Positions 22,932 through 35,848 are shown, counted from the first letter of the stretch. The stretch: DNA of 64,000 nucleotides from Syngnathus acus (GCF_901709675.1 NC_051090.1:6031842-6095841); one strand, 5' to 3'. Program-made: numbers and translations. Notes: generated from the letters alone by a model not told the origin.

Positions 22932-23530
22932 TGTGCCTCTCGAAGACGAGTCGGAAGTCTGCCTGCTGTCTGTCGGAGCTGGAAGTGTGAAGAGATGCGA
23001 GCCGAGCAGAGCCGAATCGAGCCGAGCTGGAGCTGCAAGTGTGAAGAGATGCAAGCGAGCGAGCCAAACAACGCAAATGAAGACAATCCGCCAGTCGGCC
23101 CGAGAAAAGCACAAACGTCTCGAGCAAAGCAAACAAAGGACCGTCATCGGCCTCGTCACAGCCATCAAAGTCAGGCTTTGAAAGTCTGCACATATTCGTT
23201 GCTTGTTCATTGGCTGGATTCGGGGGCTTTATTTCGATCACGTAAGAAGCTTCGAAAGCGGCCGTCAAACTTCCCATGAGCTGACGCCATAAAGCTGCGT
23301 GCGTGCGTGCGTGCGTGCATGCTCGTCTTTTTGCGTCCAAGTAGCAATGGAGAAACAAGACCAACACAGTACATTCATCCGGTAACGGAAATAAATGTCT
23401 GCTGGTTCAACAAAAACGACACACACAGCCAAAAGTGGTGAAAAATAGCAAAATGAAAATTCGAACCGATAGCAACAAATAATGGAAAGCAAAACAATAC
23501 AATCGAGCTCACACACTAACCACCCAGGCG
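22932..23530 (-). other. Upstream region of the Ig/GPI gene
   Basis: At about 22975-23090 a short GC-rich tandem duplication repeats AGTGTGAAGAGATGC twice with GAGCCGAGC-type filler. A (GTGC)n run lies at about 23297-23320. This probably includes the 5' UTR and promoter of the gene at 20456-22931; no other exon is seen. Confidence 0.4.
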
Positions 23531-23536
23531 TAACCT

Positions 23537-23731
23537 TTGACCATGATTTGTTCCTAATGAATTGGCCTGTTATTAGGTACACTTGAAAATGGCGGTGTAC
23601 ATAAGTGACGTCACAAAGACACCAGCCAATCAGGAGGTGGGGGTGAGGGCAGGTGTGGCACGTTTCACTTTCAGTTAAGCGTTGACCATGATTTTTTTCC
23701 CTAATGAAGTGGCCTGTTATTAGGTACACCT
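23537..23731. repeat. Pair of ~48-bp direct repeats
   Basis: TTGACCATGATTTGTTCCTAATGAA-like sequence followed by TGGCCTGTTATTAGGTACAC occurs at 23537-23583 and again at 23682-23731. Related fragments with ATTAGGTACA occur near 29420. It looks like an old interspersed fish repeat. Confidence 0.6.
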
Positions 23732-24059
23732 CATGGACACTTCAATAACTACCACACGAGGTAAAAAAAAAAAAAAAAAAGAAAGAATAAATCAAGTGTA
23801 GCGACGATTCGGTGAACGATTCTTTTGAACGAATCTTTTGAGTGAAGTGATTTTAAAGATCCAGTTCACTTAAAAGAACTGGAATGCACCTCACTAGTAT
23901 ATGGGCTCTCTCTAGCCTAGCGGGTATGCAAAGAATCTACGTGTCGTCTCTTCGACTGTATAGTCCAGCAGACTTTTAAAAGAATTAAACGGTGCTGGCA
24001 CCAAGTAGCCAGCAGGAGGTGCCAAAGTTCTTTGCAAAACTTTGACTTCATTTTCTAAG

Positions 24060-24270
24060 AAAGCTTTGTTATACATGGTCTTTTAAATAAAAAAGGCCTT
24101 ACTAGTATATACATGGTCTGTTACTTTACGCGGTAATTTATTTTTTTTTAACTAAAAAAAGTCCTTACTATACATGGTCATTTTTTAGTAAAGAGAAAGC
24201 CTTACTTTACGTGGTCATTTTTTACCCAAAAAAAAAGCCTTATTATACATGGTCTTTTTTTTTTTTTTAC
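24060..24270. repeat. Degenerate minisatellite
   Basis: Four to five imperfect copies of a unit containing CCTTACTATACATGGTC followed by a T-rich run and an A-rich run. Units vary from about 40 to 55 bases. Confidence 0.75.
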
Positions 24271-24284
24271 AAAAAAACCACACC

Positions 24285-24455
24285 TACGGGCAATCAGGAG
24301 TGCTCAATCTGATGTTTGGGGATGTGGAAGGAAATCAGAGTACTCGTGGAACCCCCACTTAGGCACAGGGAGAACATGCAAACTCCATACGGGGAGGGCT
24401 GGAGGCGGAATCAAACTCATATCCCTTGAACTGTGAGGCGGACGTGCTAACCCAG
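24285..24455 (+). mobile_element. Interspersed repeat fragment, LINE-like
   Basis: The stretch with GGGAGAACATGCAAACTCCA, preceded by a GGAGTACCC-like segment and followed by GTGAGGCGGACGTGCTAACC, is a highly repeated vertebrate and fish sequence that I know from many loci. The exact family was not determined. It has no open frame. Confidence 0.55.
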
Positions 24456-25050
24456 GTTTATTTCAATTTTCGTGTGTTCATTTTAAAACGAAAATCAATT
24501 ATCTGTTTCCTAACGAAGTATTCAAAAGAGACACGGGCATCACAACGGTGATGGTAGGATTTTTTTTTTTAAAATAACATTTATTCTTCCCAGCATATTC
24601 ATACAACGTGACAGCACGTTTCAAGAGCAACAGACTTGATTTTGCACTTTAATGTCACTAAAAGATTAAATGAAAGTCAAAGTAGCGCCGCGTGCCCTCA
24701 CACTAGATGCAATACAGGCAGTTGAAAAGAAAGTAGATACAAAAACAAAAGTGAAACAATAATTACATAGAAGACAAAATGTCCTTTCATGTAGTTTTTC
24801 TTTACATCAATTAGTTTAACTTTTACAACAGGAACATCTTAAAAAGGGTTAATATGCGCCAGTTAGAATAACTTAATGAGTCTCTGAAAACTGCAGTTTA
24901 ATTTGGAAAATTTAATTGATTTCTCAATTGCTGTTTAAAACCTTATTTAAACATGATTTGCAGTTTTTCTTTTTTAATATCCTGCAGAATTGTCATGGAA
25001 TTTAGAGAATTTAAGATAAAGTCAAATGAGTCTCTTGACTACAAGCCAGA

Positions 25051-25056
25051 TTTATT
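25051..25056 (-). terminator. Candidate polyadenylation signal of dmrta2
   Basis: AATAAA on the minus strand, about 165 bases after the dmrta2 stop codon. Another AATAAA lies at about 24590-24595. Which one is used cannot be told. Confidence 0.4.
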
Positions 25057-25146
25057 TACAGTCGCCCACAGCCAAAAACACAACACATTTTTTTTTGCCA
25101 ACATTCAAACACTTGTGGCCACAAATACAATGGAACCTGTGTTTAC

Positions 25147-25151
<5 letters not shown>

Positions 25152-25218
<67 letters not shown>
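25152..25218. repeat. (TG)n microsatellite in dmrta2 3' UTR
   Basis: About 30 TG units with one TA interruption near the end. Read on the gene strand it is a CA repeat that begins three bases after the dmrta2 stop codon. Confidence 0.95.
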
Positions 25219-25221
25219 CGG

Positions 25222-27603
25222 TCACTGTTTGTCCGGCGTGTTGTTGACCAGAGGCCCGTACAGGCCTCCGGCGTAGCCCTGCTCCTTGTGCAACATCGTC
25301 CTGTCCCGGATGAGGTCGCTGAAGGCATAGTCCATCGGGGGTCTGAAGCCCAGGGTGGGCATGAGGCCCGTGGTAGAGTAGGGCGTCATGAAGGCCAGGC
25401 CGCGGCTATGCGCTGAGTAGGCCAGCCGCAACGGGTTGAGTCCCAGGTGGGTTCCTAGCGAGTAAGCGCTCGGCTCAGCTCCGAAGTGGGGGGCATTGGG
25501 CTGCAGGGGCGAGAAGGCCGAGCGGTTGCTGAGCGTCATGGCACCGGGCAGCATGGGTCGAATTGGGGCTGGAGCCGAGGAAGACGAGGACGAGGAGGTG
25601 GAAGGAGGTGGCTGCGAGCTTTGCAGCAGCCTCTCCGCGCTCCAAGTCTCCTCGGAGCCGGACTTGTGCTGGCTGCCCTGAGTCGGGTTATTGAGGATCT
25701 GCTCGATGGCCTGCACCACGTCCTTGCCACAGCCCTGCAGGACAAGCTCTAGCACGCTGCGCTTGTGGCTGGGGAACACCCGGGTAAGGATGTTGAGGGC
25801 GTGCATTTGCCTGGAGCCCGCGGAGGACGGCGACGGGGACGGCGAAGGCTCCCGCTCGTCCTTGTCAGTCTCGGAACCGGAGTCCGAGCACAGGGAGCTG
25901 ACGGACCTGCAGGGAGTCTCGCCGCCGTCTTTCGAAGGCTTGGTCACCGGCGAGTGGATGAACGACTCGCTGTCTCCGTTCTCGGAGCCGTAAGCTCCGC
26001 CTCCTCCGTGGCGAGCGTCTGGAGATGAAAGGCCCGGGGCGTCGCTCTCTGCGGGCGTCTGCGTGCCGCCAGCCTGCTGTGGCGTGGAAGGGCCAGATGC
26101 TTGGCCCTTTGGGAACAAGTCGAACTTCTGCACGCTCGAGTCAGCTGAAAAAAATTGGGGAAAATGTCGGTGCTGGCCATTTTTCAAATTTCTAATGAAA
26201 CTAAATTTTAAAGGGCTCCATAAAGTGTTTCCAGTGATAATAATTTTATTGTATTCGTTCACTCTGTCTGAGAGGTAGGTTGTTGTGCTTTAATTGGAGG
26301 TGTACTGCATGTGAGACAGATGTGTTTATGGGGACAAAATATTAAAACGATTGTTTATTTACTGTGCTTGTGGCTTGCTTGCATCACAATGAGATAATAT
26401 TTCCTCATAAGGTCACCAAAATATTAGAAACAGCTCTCAGTGTGACCACAACATACTGTTAAATTAACACTTTTCAATATTGATAATTCAGATATGTGAC
26501 AAATGTAATCTCTGTAAAGGCAGATTTTTTTTGTTAACGAGACTCAATTTAAGATTAAAAATTAATCTTAAAAATAATTATTTTGGGAAGAAGCAAAAAT
26601 ATTTACGTATTTTACATTGCAAAAATATACTTTCTCACCGACTTAATCTTCTAAGATTTTTTATTTAAAGCAAATTTTGTTTAACAAACTTGAAAGAATC
26701 CATCTTATCTCATTTTTCATTTTCGTTGCAAAAAAAATAACGCTATAAAATTTCCTTTGCTTCGCTTCAGGAAAGGAAAACGAGAATGCACATCCGCGCA
26801 GTAATTTGGTTGAAATACAAGAAAATCTGTCAGAGGCTCATGATAAACATACAGAATGTAATTAAATTATATATTATATTACAGTTAACCCTAAAAACGA
26901 ATTATGTTGGGTTCCTTTTAACTCGTCAGTTTTAAGAGAATATATTGATACATTACGGATTGCACTCTTGGATGCTATCCTATAAGGAAAGTTTCGTCAT
27001 CCTCCTTTTTGGACTGGAAGCACATGTATTTTTCACTAGAGGATATTCATAATATCGATAACGGGGGTGGGGGTGGGGGGCGCACACTCACACACAATGC
27101 AAAAGTGCACGAAGCAATGAGGCATGATGGCAGGAAGCCTCACCGGAGTTGCTGTTGTCGCTGCCCACCGTGGCAAAGACCTCGTAGCCCGGCCTGGGCG
27201 GGATGATGCCGTTGGCAGCTGCAAGGGCGAGTCCCTCGGCGGTGCCGTAGAGCAGCTGCAGCTCCCGGGCTTCGTTCTCCTCCTGCGCTTGCTGCCTGCG
27301 CAGCGCCACCTGGGCCGCCATGACTCGCTGCCTCTCGGCGATCAACGTGCACTTGGCGCACATGCAGTCCTTCCAGCGGCAGTAGCGCTTGTGACCTTTC
27401 AGGGCCGACACCACGCCGTGGTTGCGGCACCGCGCGCACTTGGGCGTGCGCGGGTACTTGTCGGCGGCGCGCAACAGGAGCGGCGGCCCGCGCAGGAGGC
27501 TGCTCGCCATGGACACCGGGATGGAAGCCACCGCGGCCACTTGAGCGGCGGAGACCGAGGCCGACGAGGAGACGGCGGGCTGCATCTCCGCTCTGAGATC
27601 CAT
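25222..27603 (-). CDS. dmrta2: DM-domain transcription factor Dmrta2 (Dmrt5), complete, 2 exons
   Basis: Dmrta2 is a nuclear zinc-binding transcription factor that patterns the dorsal telencephalon and maintains neural progenitors. Exons on - : 27603-27144 and 26144-25222 (999-bp intron, GT-AG); 1383 nt, 460 residues. The DM domain is at about residues 50-105: [53 protein letters not shown], with all Cys/His zinc ligands present. The DMA domain (about 265-306) reads [40 protein letters not shown]. The C-terminus [15 protein letters not shown] identifies Dmrta2 rather than Dmrta1 or Dmrt3. The start is at [11 protein letters not shown], as in other family members. Its neighbour faf1 is the same as in human. 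Confidence 0.97.
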
Positions 27604-27843
27604 TGCTGGCTGAACGAATGAACGCGAGCGATTCCGCGGAGCGCTTCTACCGCACCGACCGAGTGATAATCGTTGAAATCGCCCCCCGAAAAAGAGGAGC
27701 TCCGGGACCAGCGCGTGCGTGTACGTGCGTGTGAGACACTAACTTCCTCCAGAGAGCGTCAGTGGCTACAGAGCGCTCTCTCCCTTCACTATTGTTGCGC
27801 TCACGTTTTCATTAGAGCAATTTGACAACAATGTGGCGCCTGT

Positions 27844-27880
27844 CATTGGCCAAAAGGGGAGGCGGCGTTCTGATTGGCTG
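27844..27880 (-). promoter_or_regulatory. Two CCAAT boxes upstream of dmrta2
   Basis: On the gene strand GGCCAATG (about 27844-27851) and CAGCCAATCA (about 27871-27880) lie 240-280 bases before the start codon, in the same orientation and about 27 bases apart. This spacing is typical of NF-Y pairs. No TATA box is obvious, as is usual for such promoters. Confidence 0.45.
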
Positions 27881-28600
27881 CCTTCCTTTTTCAACTGTGT
27901 CCACCTGAGTTCTTCTTCTTCCTCTTTTTATTTTTTTTTATCCGCCCCCCCCTTCCCAAACTCCAAGATATCAAGTGTTAAGAATGTGAAGGGAGTTCCC
28001 ACAAAGCTCAAGTTGGATGCAGCCTGTTTCCAAAAAAGACATCAAATCTTATATCACTCGAGTCACTTTTAGTGATAGTACTTATCACAAGTGTGGGTTG
28101 CTATTTATAGTTCTCCTAATTAATGATGACGCTTCCGTCATCCGTCAGGTGGTAAGTAGCATCTTTTTTTTTTTTTGTTAGTTAATCAACTAATACGTTA
28201 TTAAATTGTGTCATCAATTCGAAATTATTTTGTGCGATAGACGATTGAAAATTCGTATGGATTTTTGGGACCGTACGGGCGTTACATAATTAATTTAGAA
28301 AAAAGGCAAAATATTCGGAAAGTTATTGCAATTTGTTAGAGTTCTGTTTTTTTCCGAATCAATTCTGCATGTCTTTTTTGTATTGGGTGTTTTTACATGA
28401 TCCTATACTATTTGTGTTATTATTCTTTGGTGCATTCTTATTTATAGTAATTTAAACAGTACTGACTATATTCCGCTTTTGTTCCGGCGAAATGTCACTC
28501 AATTTGATACTATTATCGTAATGTAAGTAGATGAATAAAAAATGCGTCTATATATATGAGACTATAAATAAGTTAATATTCATAATTTTTACAATAATCC

Positions 28601-28612
28601 ATATATATATTC

Positions 28613-28644
<32 letters not shown>

Positions 28645-28645
28645 T
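28601..28645. repeat. (TA)n(TG)n microsatellite
   Basis: A TA run with one interruption passes directly into about 12 TG units. Confidence 0.95.
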
Positions 28646-28951
28646 TCATTCATGCAGTTAACATGCTTAATTTTTCAGGGGGGGAAAAATGGCATGACTG
28701 ATTTATAATAATGATTATGATTTTTCTCAGTATTATTATTGGTATTGCTGTTGTATAAATACCCTCATTAATAACCGTACATTTTAAGTGTTTCTTGGAG
28801 TCAGACAGGTATACAGTAAAATAGAATTAAAAAAAATATTAACACAAACACCTGCTCACTCTCTCACGCATTGACGCAGCTATATGAAGAAGCGTGTGTT
28901 GATGACTACAAGTGAACAACACCGAGGAGGTGCAGATGAAGAAGAAAACGG

Positions 28952-28996
28952 CCTCCCTCCCTCCCTCCCTCCTTCCATCCATCTATCCATCCATCC
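28952..28996. repeat. (CCTC)n(ATCC)n simple repeat
   Basis: A CCTC tetranucleotide run that changes into ATCC units. Confidence 0.9.
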
Positions 28997-28999
28997 TCC

Positions 29000-29165
29000 T
29001 CTTTGTTTACCCCGTGAATCACTGTAAGCAAATGCCATCTGTTTCCTCATCTGCACCTTAATTACCCAGCCAACAGGCTAATGGAGACGATATTAAAACG
29101 ACATCTTTTTGACATTCAAAGTAATTATGTGCCCGGACCGCTGCTGCATGACGGGAAGGAGACGA
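29000..29165. promoter_or_regulatory. Candidate conserved non-coding element
   Basis: A non-repetitive block with homeodomain-type TAATTA cores (CCTTAATTACCC, AAGTAATTATG) and CATCTG E-boxes, 1.4-1.6 kb upstream of dmrta2. It is a candidate by composition and position only; conservation is not tested. Confidence 0.25.
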
Positions 29166-30214
29166 CTTGATGCCTTTGAAAATAAAAACAACCTGCATGT
29201 ACTATTTTCCCCGTATAGACTTCATGGTGCTGTTACAATTTTACGAGTGGAACGCAGGTCACATTATTAGGAACGCCTGCGCATTTCATTAATAGGGGCC
29301 AATATTTGACAGCATTTTAGCGGTATAGGCAACTATTTTGTTCCTGTTATAAAATATGTCTAAAACAATTGCCAAATAACTTGTGCTCGCATTCACTTTA
29401 CACACACTGGTCATATCATTAGGTACAGCAGCAGAAATTAGAGCCACGCAGCAAAAAATATAAACGCTAATGCGGGTTTGTCATTTTTATAAGCCACAAC
29501 CACTGTCCAATCAATGTATGATTTTTTTTTTTTTGTTCAAAGTGGCTACTTTATAGAGGTTTTCTCACCTCAAACAGTAACATTTTAAAAGTCCGATCTT
29601 GAGTTTAGAACAAGTGAACATGGTCGCGTTGTCCATGCTACACCTGCTCTGACACTTCAAGACTTCAACCACTTTCCAATTATGCAACCCATAATTTATG
29701 TATCGTTTTGATTCATTTTTGCACATACACCTTCATAGAAAAAATAAACTTTAAAGTTCAAACATATGCATCGAGAAGAGGAAAAATTGTTCATTAATTA
29801 GCATGTGTTTAACTGCGCCTCCTGAAGAGGAAATTAACTACGATCAACTTGTTGTGCAGCTTCCAAAATTTTGTGATATCAGAACGATACTTAGACCGGT
29901 AAGGAATATAATTCTAACACTGTAAAGGCATGCGCATGCAGCGGACCCCCGTACATTCACGGATACGCATTCGCGGACTACAAAATAAAAAAAAAAGGAT
30001 GTGCGATCATAATTTCTGCAAATTGAAAATATGAGAAACAACACTTTTGGTGGAATTTTTTTCCTTAATGTTAAATAAATAAACAAATAAATACATAAAA
30101 GGAAAAAGTGTTGGTAAACACCGCAATAGATGGTGCAGGTTCGGCGGAACTCATCAGGCAGCGGTTCAAGACGTACAAGCTTTTGATGAGTAAAAAAATG
30201 CATTATGATAGGGA

Positions 30215-30365
30215 TTACGCCGTTCATTCTTCCAGCAGGCCAATTAAAAATGCCCCCCGCGCATTAAAAGTGACCGAGCACCACCAATGGTCTTTGAAGC
30301 GCTTCATTAGACCCATGCAGCCACCAAAGCGCGCCCGGGCTTTCATTTCATTGAGTGAGGTTCCA
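30215..30365. promoter_or_regulatory. Candidate conserved non-coding element
   Basis: A GC-balanced block in AT-rich surroundings containing GCCAATTAAAAATG, GCGCATTAAAAGTGACC and TTTGAAGCGCTTCATTAG. It has dense homeobox-like ATTA motifs and no repeat character, 2.6 kb upstream of dmrta2. The + frame open across it (30108-30374) has no recognised protein. Confidence 0.3.
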
Positions 30366-31339
30366 GATGAGTAGTTTTTAACACCTTTTTAAGGGGACAA
30401 CAAAAGGCCCATGCTTGACCCGACATATGTAGCAGCATGTTTCCGCTGCCCCGCACCCCCGATGAGCGGCCGCGGTCTGTCCCGCTGACGCCAGCCCAGC
30501 TTGCCTGCACCCCGACCGGGCTGGCTTCCCCCTGCCACGCCGTGGCTGCCGACCGACCGGCAGCCGCACGTTAAAGTAGCACTTGCAGAGAAAAGAAGCT
30601 TACTTTTGTGTTGTTACTTGAGGTGGTTAAAGTATTAGGTGCGCTTTGTACTTAACGTCTTTGTTTAAATCACAAAGTAACGAGCCTATATTCGACGAGG
30701 AATAAAAGAAAAAGGTTCCAGGAAAAAAAAAACCAACAATGACGAAGTAGCCGTACTTTGTTAGCCATTAAAAAAAACAGCTTAATGAGAAAACTGTGGT
30801 TAATTTTCAAACTCTGAAATTCAATTCAATCTTCAATTAAATGTTGGGATATTTAAACATATAATCAAAATATTGAAGAAAGTAATATATGGCACAATAA
30901 CAATGGAAAAAAGATACAGTGTGCGGATAAATTGATAGCAAGGTAATTTTAGCCAATAAGAAGGAAATAGTTTCGCGCGGGGGAAAAAAGGGCAACAAAT
31001 ACAAGAAAATGCATAATTGGAAGAATTTATGGTAGAGTTAATTCGTGCCCATGCATGGGATATGAATATTTTAAATATTTTGAAAGCTCTACGAATTGCT
31101 TGTCGCGCACGCACGCACGCACACAAACACACAATGGCGTTTTTGTAGCTTGGAGCTAGGTTGGCAGGGATTATCTTTGTTTAATGAATGGGCTACAAGT
31201 ATTCATCAACACGGCCAGATTATTGGACTCTGCAGCTCTGCCTTCAGTGAGGGCGCATAACTGCAGTGTATGTGTGTGTGTGTGTGTAACCAATTAAAAG
31301 GCGCGCGCACGAAGACACGCGCGCGCACGCTCTCTCTGC

Positions 31340-31800
31340 AGCTTCTGTGTCCCTCCACATCTGCTTCCCTTTCTGCGGCAGAGCTGTGAATAGACGCTCA
31401 TTGAGATCACAGATGGAGGATGGCTTTCTTTTTGCGGGAAATTTGAGAAACACTATTGTCCCCAATCCAAACTCTATGTGTTGTCGCACAATGGCGCCGC
31501 CTTTGAGTGGGCCCGCTTCAATTGGCCTTGTTTTTGAAACTTCAAGTGTTCTGCACAAAGATTTGGCCCTCCTAAATGTCCACTGCTGCCTCCCACTGCA
31601 TGCACGGTGTGTGTGTGCTAAATTAATATGAAGCTATAAATTACTCCCCTCCACGCCACTGCACACATTCACAACCCCAAGCGGCCCGTTTATTGCTTTA
31701 TCAGACTTCTCCGTAAGAGGAACAGTGCAAATTGATGGGCGTATTTTTATTAGGAGAGGAATTTATTACACAAATGGTGCTTTAATAAGCACTTGAGGTG
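31340..31800. promoter_or_regulatory. Candidate conserved non-coding element(s)
   Basis: A long complex stretch with CATTGAGATCACAGATGGAG, a SOX-like ACAATGG, TTCAATTGGCCTTG, and, after 31620, TTAATATGAAGC and GCTTTATCAGACTTCTCCG. It looks like ancient non-coding sequence rather than coding or repeat DNA. The basis is inference. Confidence 0.28.
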
Positions 31801-32955
31801 AAAGTTGTAAGGGGGGGCTGTAGGAATTAGCTTTTAAATGTAGAAGTAAAACAATACTTTTTTGGTATGGAGGGATTACAATTAAAAAAAGATACAAGTG
31901 TTTTTTGTTTAAAGATGTAATAAAATTAGCACTCAATGGTAATTATATTATTATACAGTTAACTGGCACGGTCTAAATGAGGACATGTTCTTAAAAATGG
32001 CCAAAATATGTTTAATTCTTGTTTTGCGTGTTCATTTTTTAATTCTTTTTTTTTTTAGAAACTATACCAACAAGGTGGGCGTTTGTAAGAATTAAATGGG
32101 TCTTCTCTGCACATATTTAGGAACCATATATTGTGGAATTTATTTTGAGAATGGGGGGGGGGGGGCGTGTTTTTATTTTTAGATCATTCCAACCTCAAGC
32201 CACAAGCATAAACGTTTATTATTTAGAATCTCTCTGGAGGAACAAAAACAAAATATTAAAAGTCAAATAACTGTATAACAGTTTCTAAAAAACGAACATT
32301 GTTTAATAGTCTCTAGTAATTTATTGTTATTTTAAAATATATCATTTTGAAAAATATTTCTAACCTTAAAATAAACAACAGAAAATATTTGCGATTTGGA
32401 GTGGGGATCAATGACATGGTAAAGCAGGAATCCAAAGATTATGAGTTGTTCTAACAATGCCTCATCAAAATGGGACATTACTATGAATGTTGTATGGAAA
32501 TGATCATTTAAAAAGTAAATACTTGTAAGATTTATTGTAATGCTTTGTAATAATTGACCATGGCAATTATTTAACAAGGTTAAAAACAGATATTTGTATG
32601 ATTTTAACTTTGTTAAATAATGACACTGATGACTGTTAAATAATGACACTGATGACTGTGAGAACTAACTAAATCAGTGTCTTTACATAAGCATAATCAA
32701 AAATGAAATATCCCGAGTAAACTTCTTTTAAGTTCTGAACAAACTAATTTAATTTCACTCTAAAAAACAAAAATCAACAACTACTTTTATCAATTATGCA
32801 ACTATAGACTAAGACAAGTGGGCTTGACTGTAAAACCGAAAAATTTGTTTTTTGATTCCGCAATCTAAAAAAATTAATGTTAAGGCTCAAGTTAAATTCT
32901 AAACTTGGAAAAGTTGAGTTATTGTAATCAGATTGGTTACAGGTCAACTATAGTA

Positions 32956-33000
32956 GTGTGTGTGTGTGTGTGTGTGTGTGCGTGCGTTTGTGTGTGTGTG
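32956..33000. repeat. (TG)n microsatellite
   Basis: TG dinucleotides with CGTGCG interruptions. Confidence 0.93.
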
Positions 33001-35382
33001 CATTGTGTCATTAACAAACAGACACAGACAAGAGAGGGCTGACCCTCCTTTTGTGCCCCCTCCCCAACAGTTTAAGCCTCACAGATTCAGTTGCTTTGGC
33101 CTGGGCCCGCCATCTCTGAGAAAGTAAACTGAGGGGCTGACCCTCCAGGTTTAGGCCAGTCTGGGACCCAAAGCGGCGATGCTGTGATTCTGACATCCCC
33201 ACGCTTCCCACTTCAAAAGGAGGGAGGGGACGTCGCCTGTGTCAGGAATGTTGTTCCCTCGCCAGCCAGCTACATTCTTGACCCCGGCGGGGGCTGCTTA
33301 AACATGAGCGCCGCTTTTCCTCCTTTGTGGAGCCCGCGCAGCATCCCGATGTGGCCTTAAGCTCATTAGAGGCCGCGGATCCTCTCGCTGTAAATGTGCA
33401 AAGAGGAACCAACCCACTGATGAAGACATCCAACTCAGATTTGACGCTCGTGTCAAAGAGCGGCTCTTGCCACTCGACCACTGGCACGGACCTGTAACTT
33501 ACAACGCGCAATTTGATTAGCAGCAAAACTCCGGCTGAAAAACATTGGACTCGAGATTGAAAGGAAAAAAAAAAACTATTTTGTTTTGATCAGTTGGCAC
33601 CTGAAGTGACAATTGAACAGGGTGTGTAGACTTTTTATAACCATTGTATTTCTTATTTAGGGATCACCTGTAAAGATTGCAATACAAAATACAGATTTCT
33701 CCGAAAAACTCGATGACCTTGTGAACCGCAAAGGGCTAACGGCAACGATTGACGGGGAATATCATTATGTTTCCGAGGCGTTTCCGAGTCTGTCAACAGA
33801 GGAACATGCCCGAGCACATTGAACGCATCACGCTGCGTGTTAGCAACTGTAATCTTACACTTGACAGGAGATGCACTATGCACGCGCCGTCCCCCCAAGG
33901 AAGACTGACAGACAGACAGACAGCACATGCACCTGTCTGATGGTTGCGTAAACAAACTACACCTTCGCCCTGAGCACGGCATGTCCAACACACACACACG
34001 CATTCGACAAGCGTTTTCAATAATAAAATATCCATTTGCCCCAAAACTGGAATTGCTCTGGAGCGGGGGAAAATAAAAGACAATTCTCACTGGACTTTCA
34101 ATGTCAAAATTGAAAGGCAATTTTGAAAAATTGTATATATAAAAAAAAAAAAAAAAAAGCTGAGACCAATTACCAAAATATGGGATATACGGGTCTTTCT
34201 TTAAAATTATTGGTCATGGGGGAAATTTTATGTATCAAAAGTACTAGTGGTACCCATACTTGGTATTGTTGACTACTCGAGATTTAAGAACTTGTACTAG
34301 TATCAGTCTGCTACAAATAATACCTTTGGAGAAAAATTAAAAAAGCACACCGAGCACTACAAAGAAAATAAGTAAAAATACGCAACACAAAATGCAATTA
34401 TCTTCTCACGCGAACATGCTGCAAAGTGTTATTCATATCTATCGAATGCATCATTCGCCAGTATCGTATCGCCCCTTCGTCACGCATGCTTACTCAGAGG
34501 TTATGAATCAATCAAGCGTCACACGCGTGCTGATAAGCAGACAGAAAGTCAGGATTTGCCCCGCGGCTCTTCCTCCAGCCTCGCCCTGCCTTCAGCCGAA
34601 CATCTTGTTTGGCCCGAGCAAAGGATGTGAGCACGTTAACGCCACTCATTCCTCGCGTGAGAAAGCAGACAAGCGCGGATACGAAGCTGACAAAATGCGC
34701 ACGTGGCAGCGAGGGAAAAAAACAGCCGTGACTGGAAGGATTGACCTTCTAAACATTCGAAGACACAACAGGATATGGATGACAGCGCTCAGTGAGATTT
34801 ATCCGATAATTGTCTATTTCACCCGCTAGGATTAAGTGGAAGCCGCTAGAAATCATGTTTGAGACGCAACTAATTCTAAACAGCTTCCAGAATAATAACT
34901 GGTAGCTAAAATCATCGGGATTAATCGACAGTATTTTTGTATTTTATTATAATAATATCTCCCTGTTTTTGAGAGATTATGGCTACTTTGGATTACATTG
35001 AAAGGTCGTTAGAAGTAAAAGAAATGATTCAGAAACTTGTCCATGAAGTAATATCAGCATTTTCTTGCCAGCATGATATTTTATAAAATGTATAAACTAG
35101 CATGTGTGTTGATCCGATACCTGCCTTATTTCAAAGTAGGTCAAAATATAAAATAAGGTTAATCCTGATTGTGACAAAACCCTAAATTTCCAGATTCCTG
35201 CAGGAGACAAAATGCTCAAATTCATATTTTATATCATGTATAGCAAATTAAAACTAATACAGCAAATATGCAAGAGGGAAACAATTGTGTTGGTTTATGG
35301 AGGAGTGGGTGTTAAAAGCAAATTGGGGGTGTGTGATGGGTGGATTCTGGGAAATATAGGCGAACATCTCTTCTCGCTGGCT

Positions 35383-35388
35383 TTTATT
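35383..35388 (-). terminator. Candidate polyadenylation signal of faf1
   Basis: AATAAA on the minus strand, 530 bases after the faf1 stop codon, is a plausible 3' end for the transcript. Confidence 0.45.
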
Positions 35389-35563
35389 GAATCTTTCAAA
35401 CGCAAAACCACGTGGTAACAAATGAAAAGCAGCCTTGGTTGTATTGAATGTGGGGAATGAGGCGCTCGGTGGGGGTAAACAGTGTGTTTCCTGTGACAAA
35501 GGTCTGTCTAGTCGGGATCGCCATGCCGTCACTGTGTTGTGTGTGTGTTTGAGTCAAGTGATG

Positions 35564-35608
35564 ACACACACACACACACACACACATGATGTGATGTGTG
35601 TGTGTGTG
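35564..35608. repeat. (CA)n then (TG)n inverted microsatellite
   Basis: About 11 CA units, a short ATGATGTGA spacer and about 7 TG units. The two arms are complementary and could fold into a hairpin within the predicted faf1 3' UTR. Confidence 0.9.
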
Positions 35609-35808
35609 CGACTTGCGGAGGAAGAGCAAAAGACAGATTTTCTTTTTTCTGTTTAAGGGGGGCGGGGGGTAGTTTTTGGAGACGTTGTGTGCTTGTGATA
35701 TTGTCTTTGCTCCTCTGTGCAACACTTGTACACCAGGCATTGATGTACTACGACCAGGCTGAGGGCAGAGAAGTTTACTTGCACTTGAGTGTCACTGCAT
35801 GTGCATGC

Positions 35809-35810
<2 letters not shown>

Positions 35811-35848
<38 letters not shown>

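Noticed and set aside
25026-25276. Val/Cys-rich and Thr/His-rich open frames
   Set aside because: They are translations of the TG microsatellite in the dmrta2 3' UTR.
30108-30374. 88-codon + frame upstream of dmrta2
   Set aside because: No recognised domain and no clear splice context; the sequence looks more like a non-coding regulatory block.
32332-32649. 105-codon minus frame in AT-rich DNA
   Set aside because: Low-complexity AT-rich composition and no recognised protein; likely chance.
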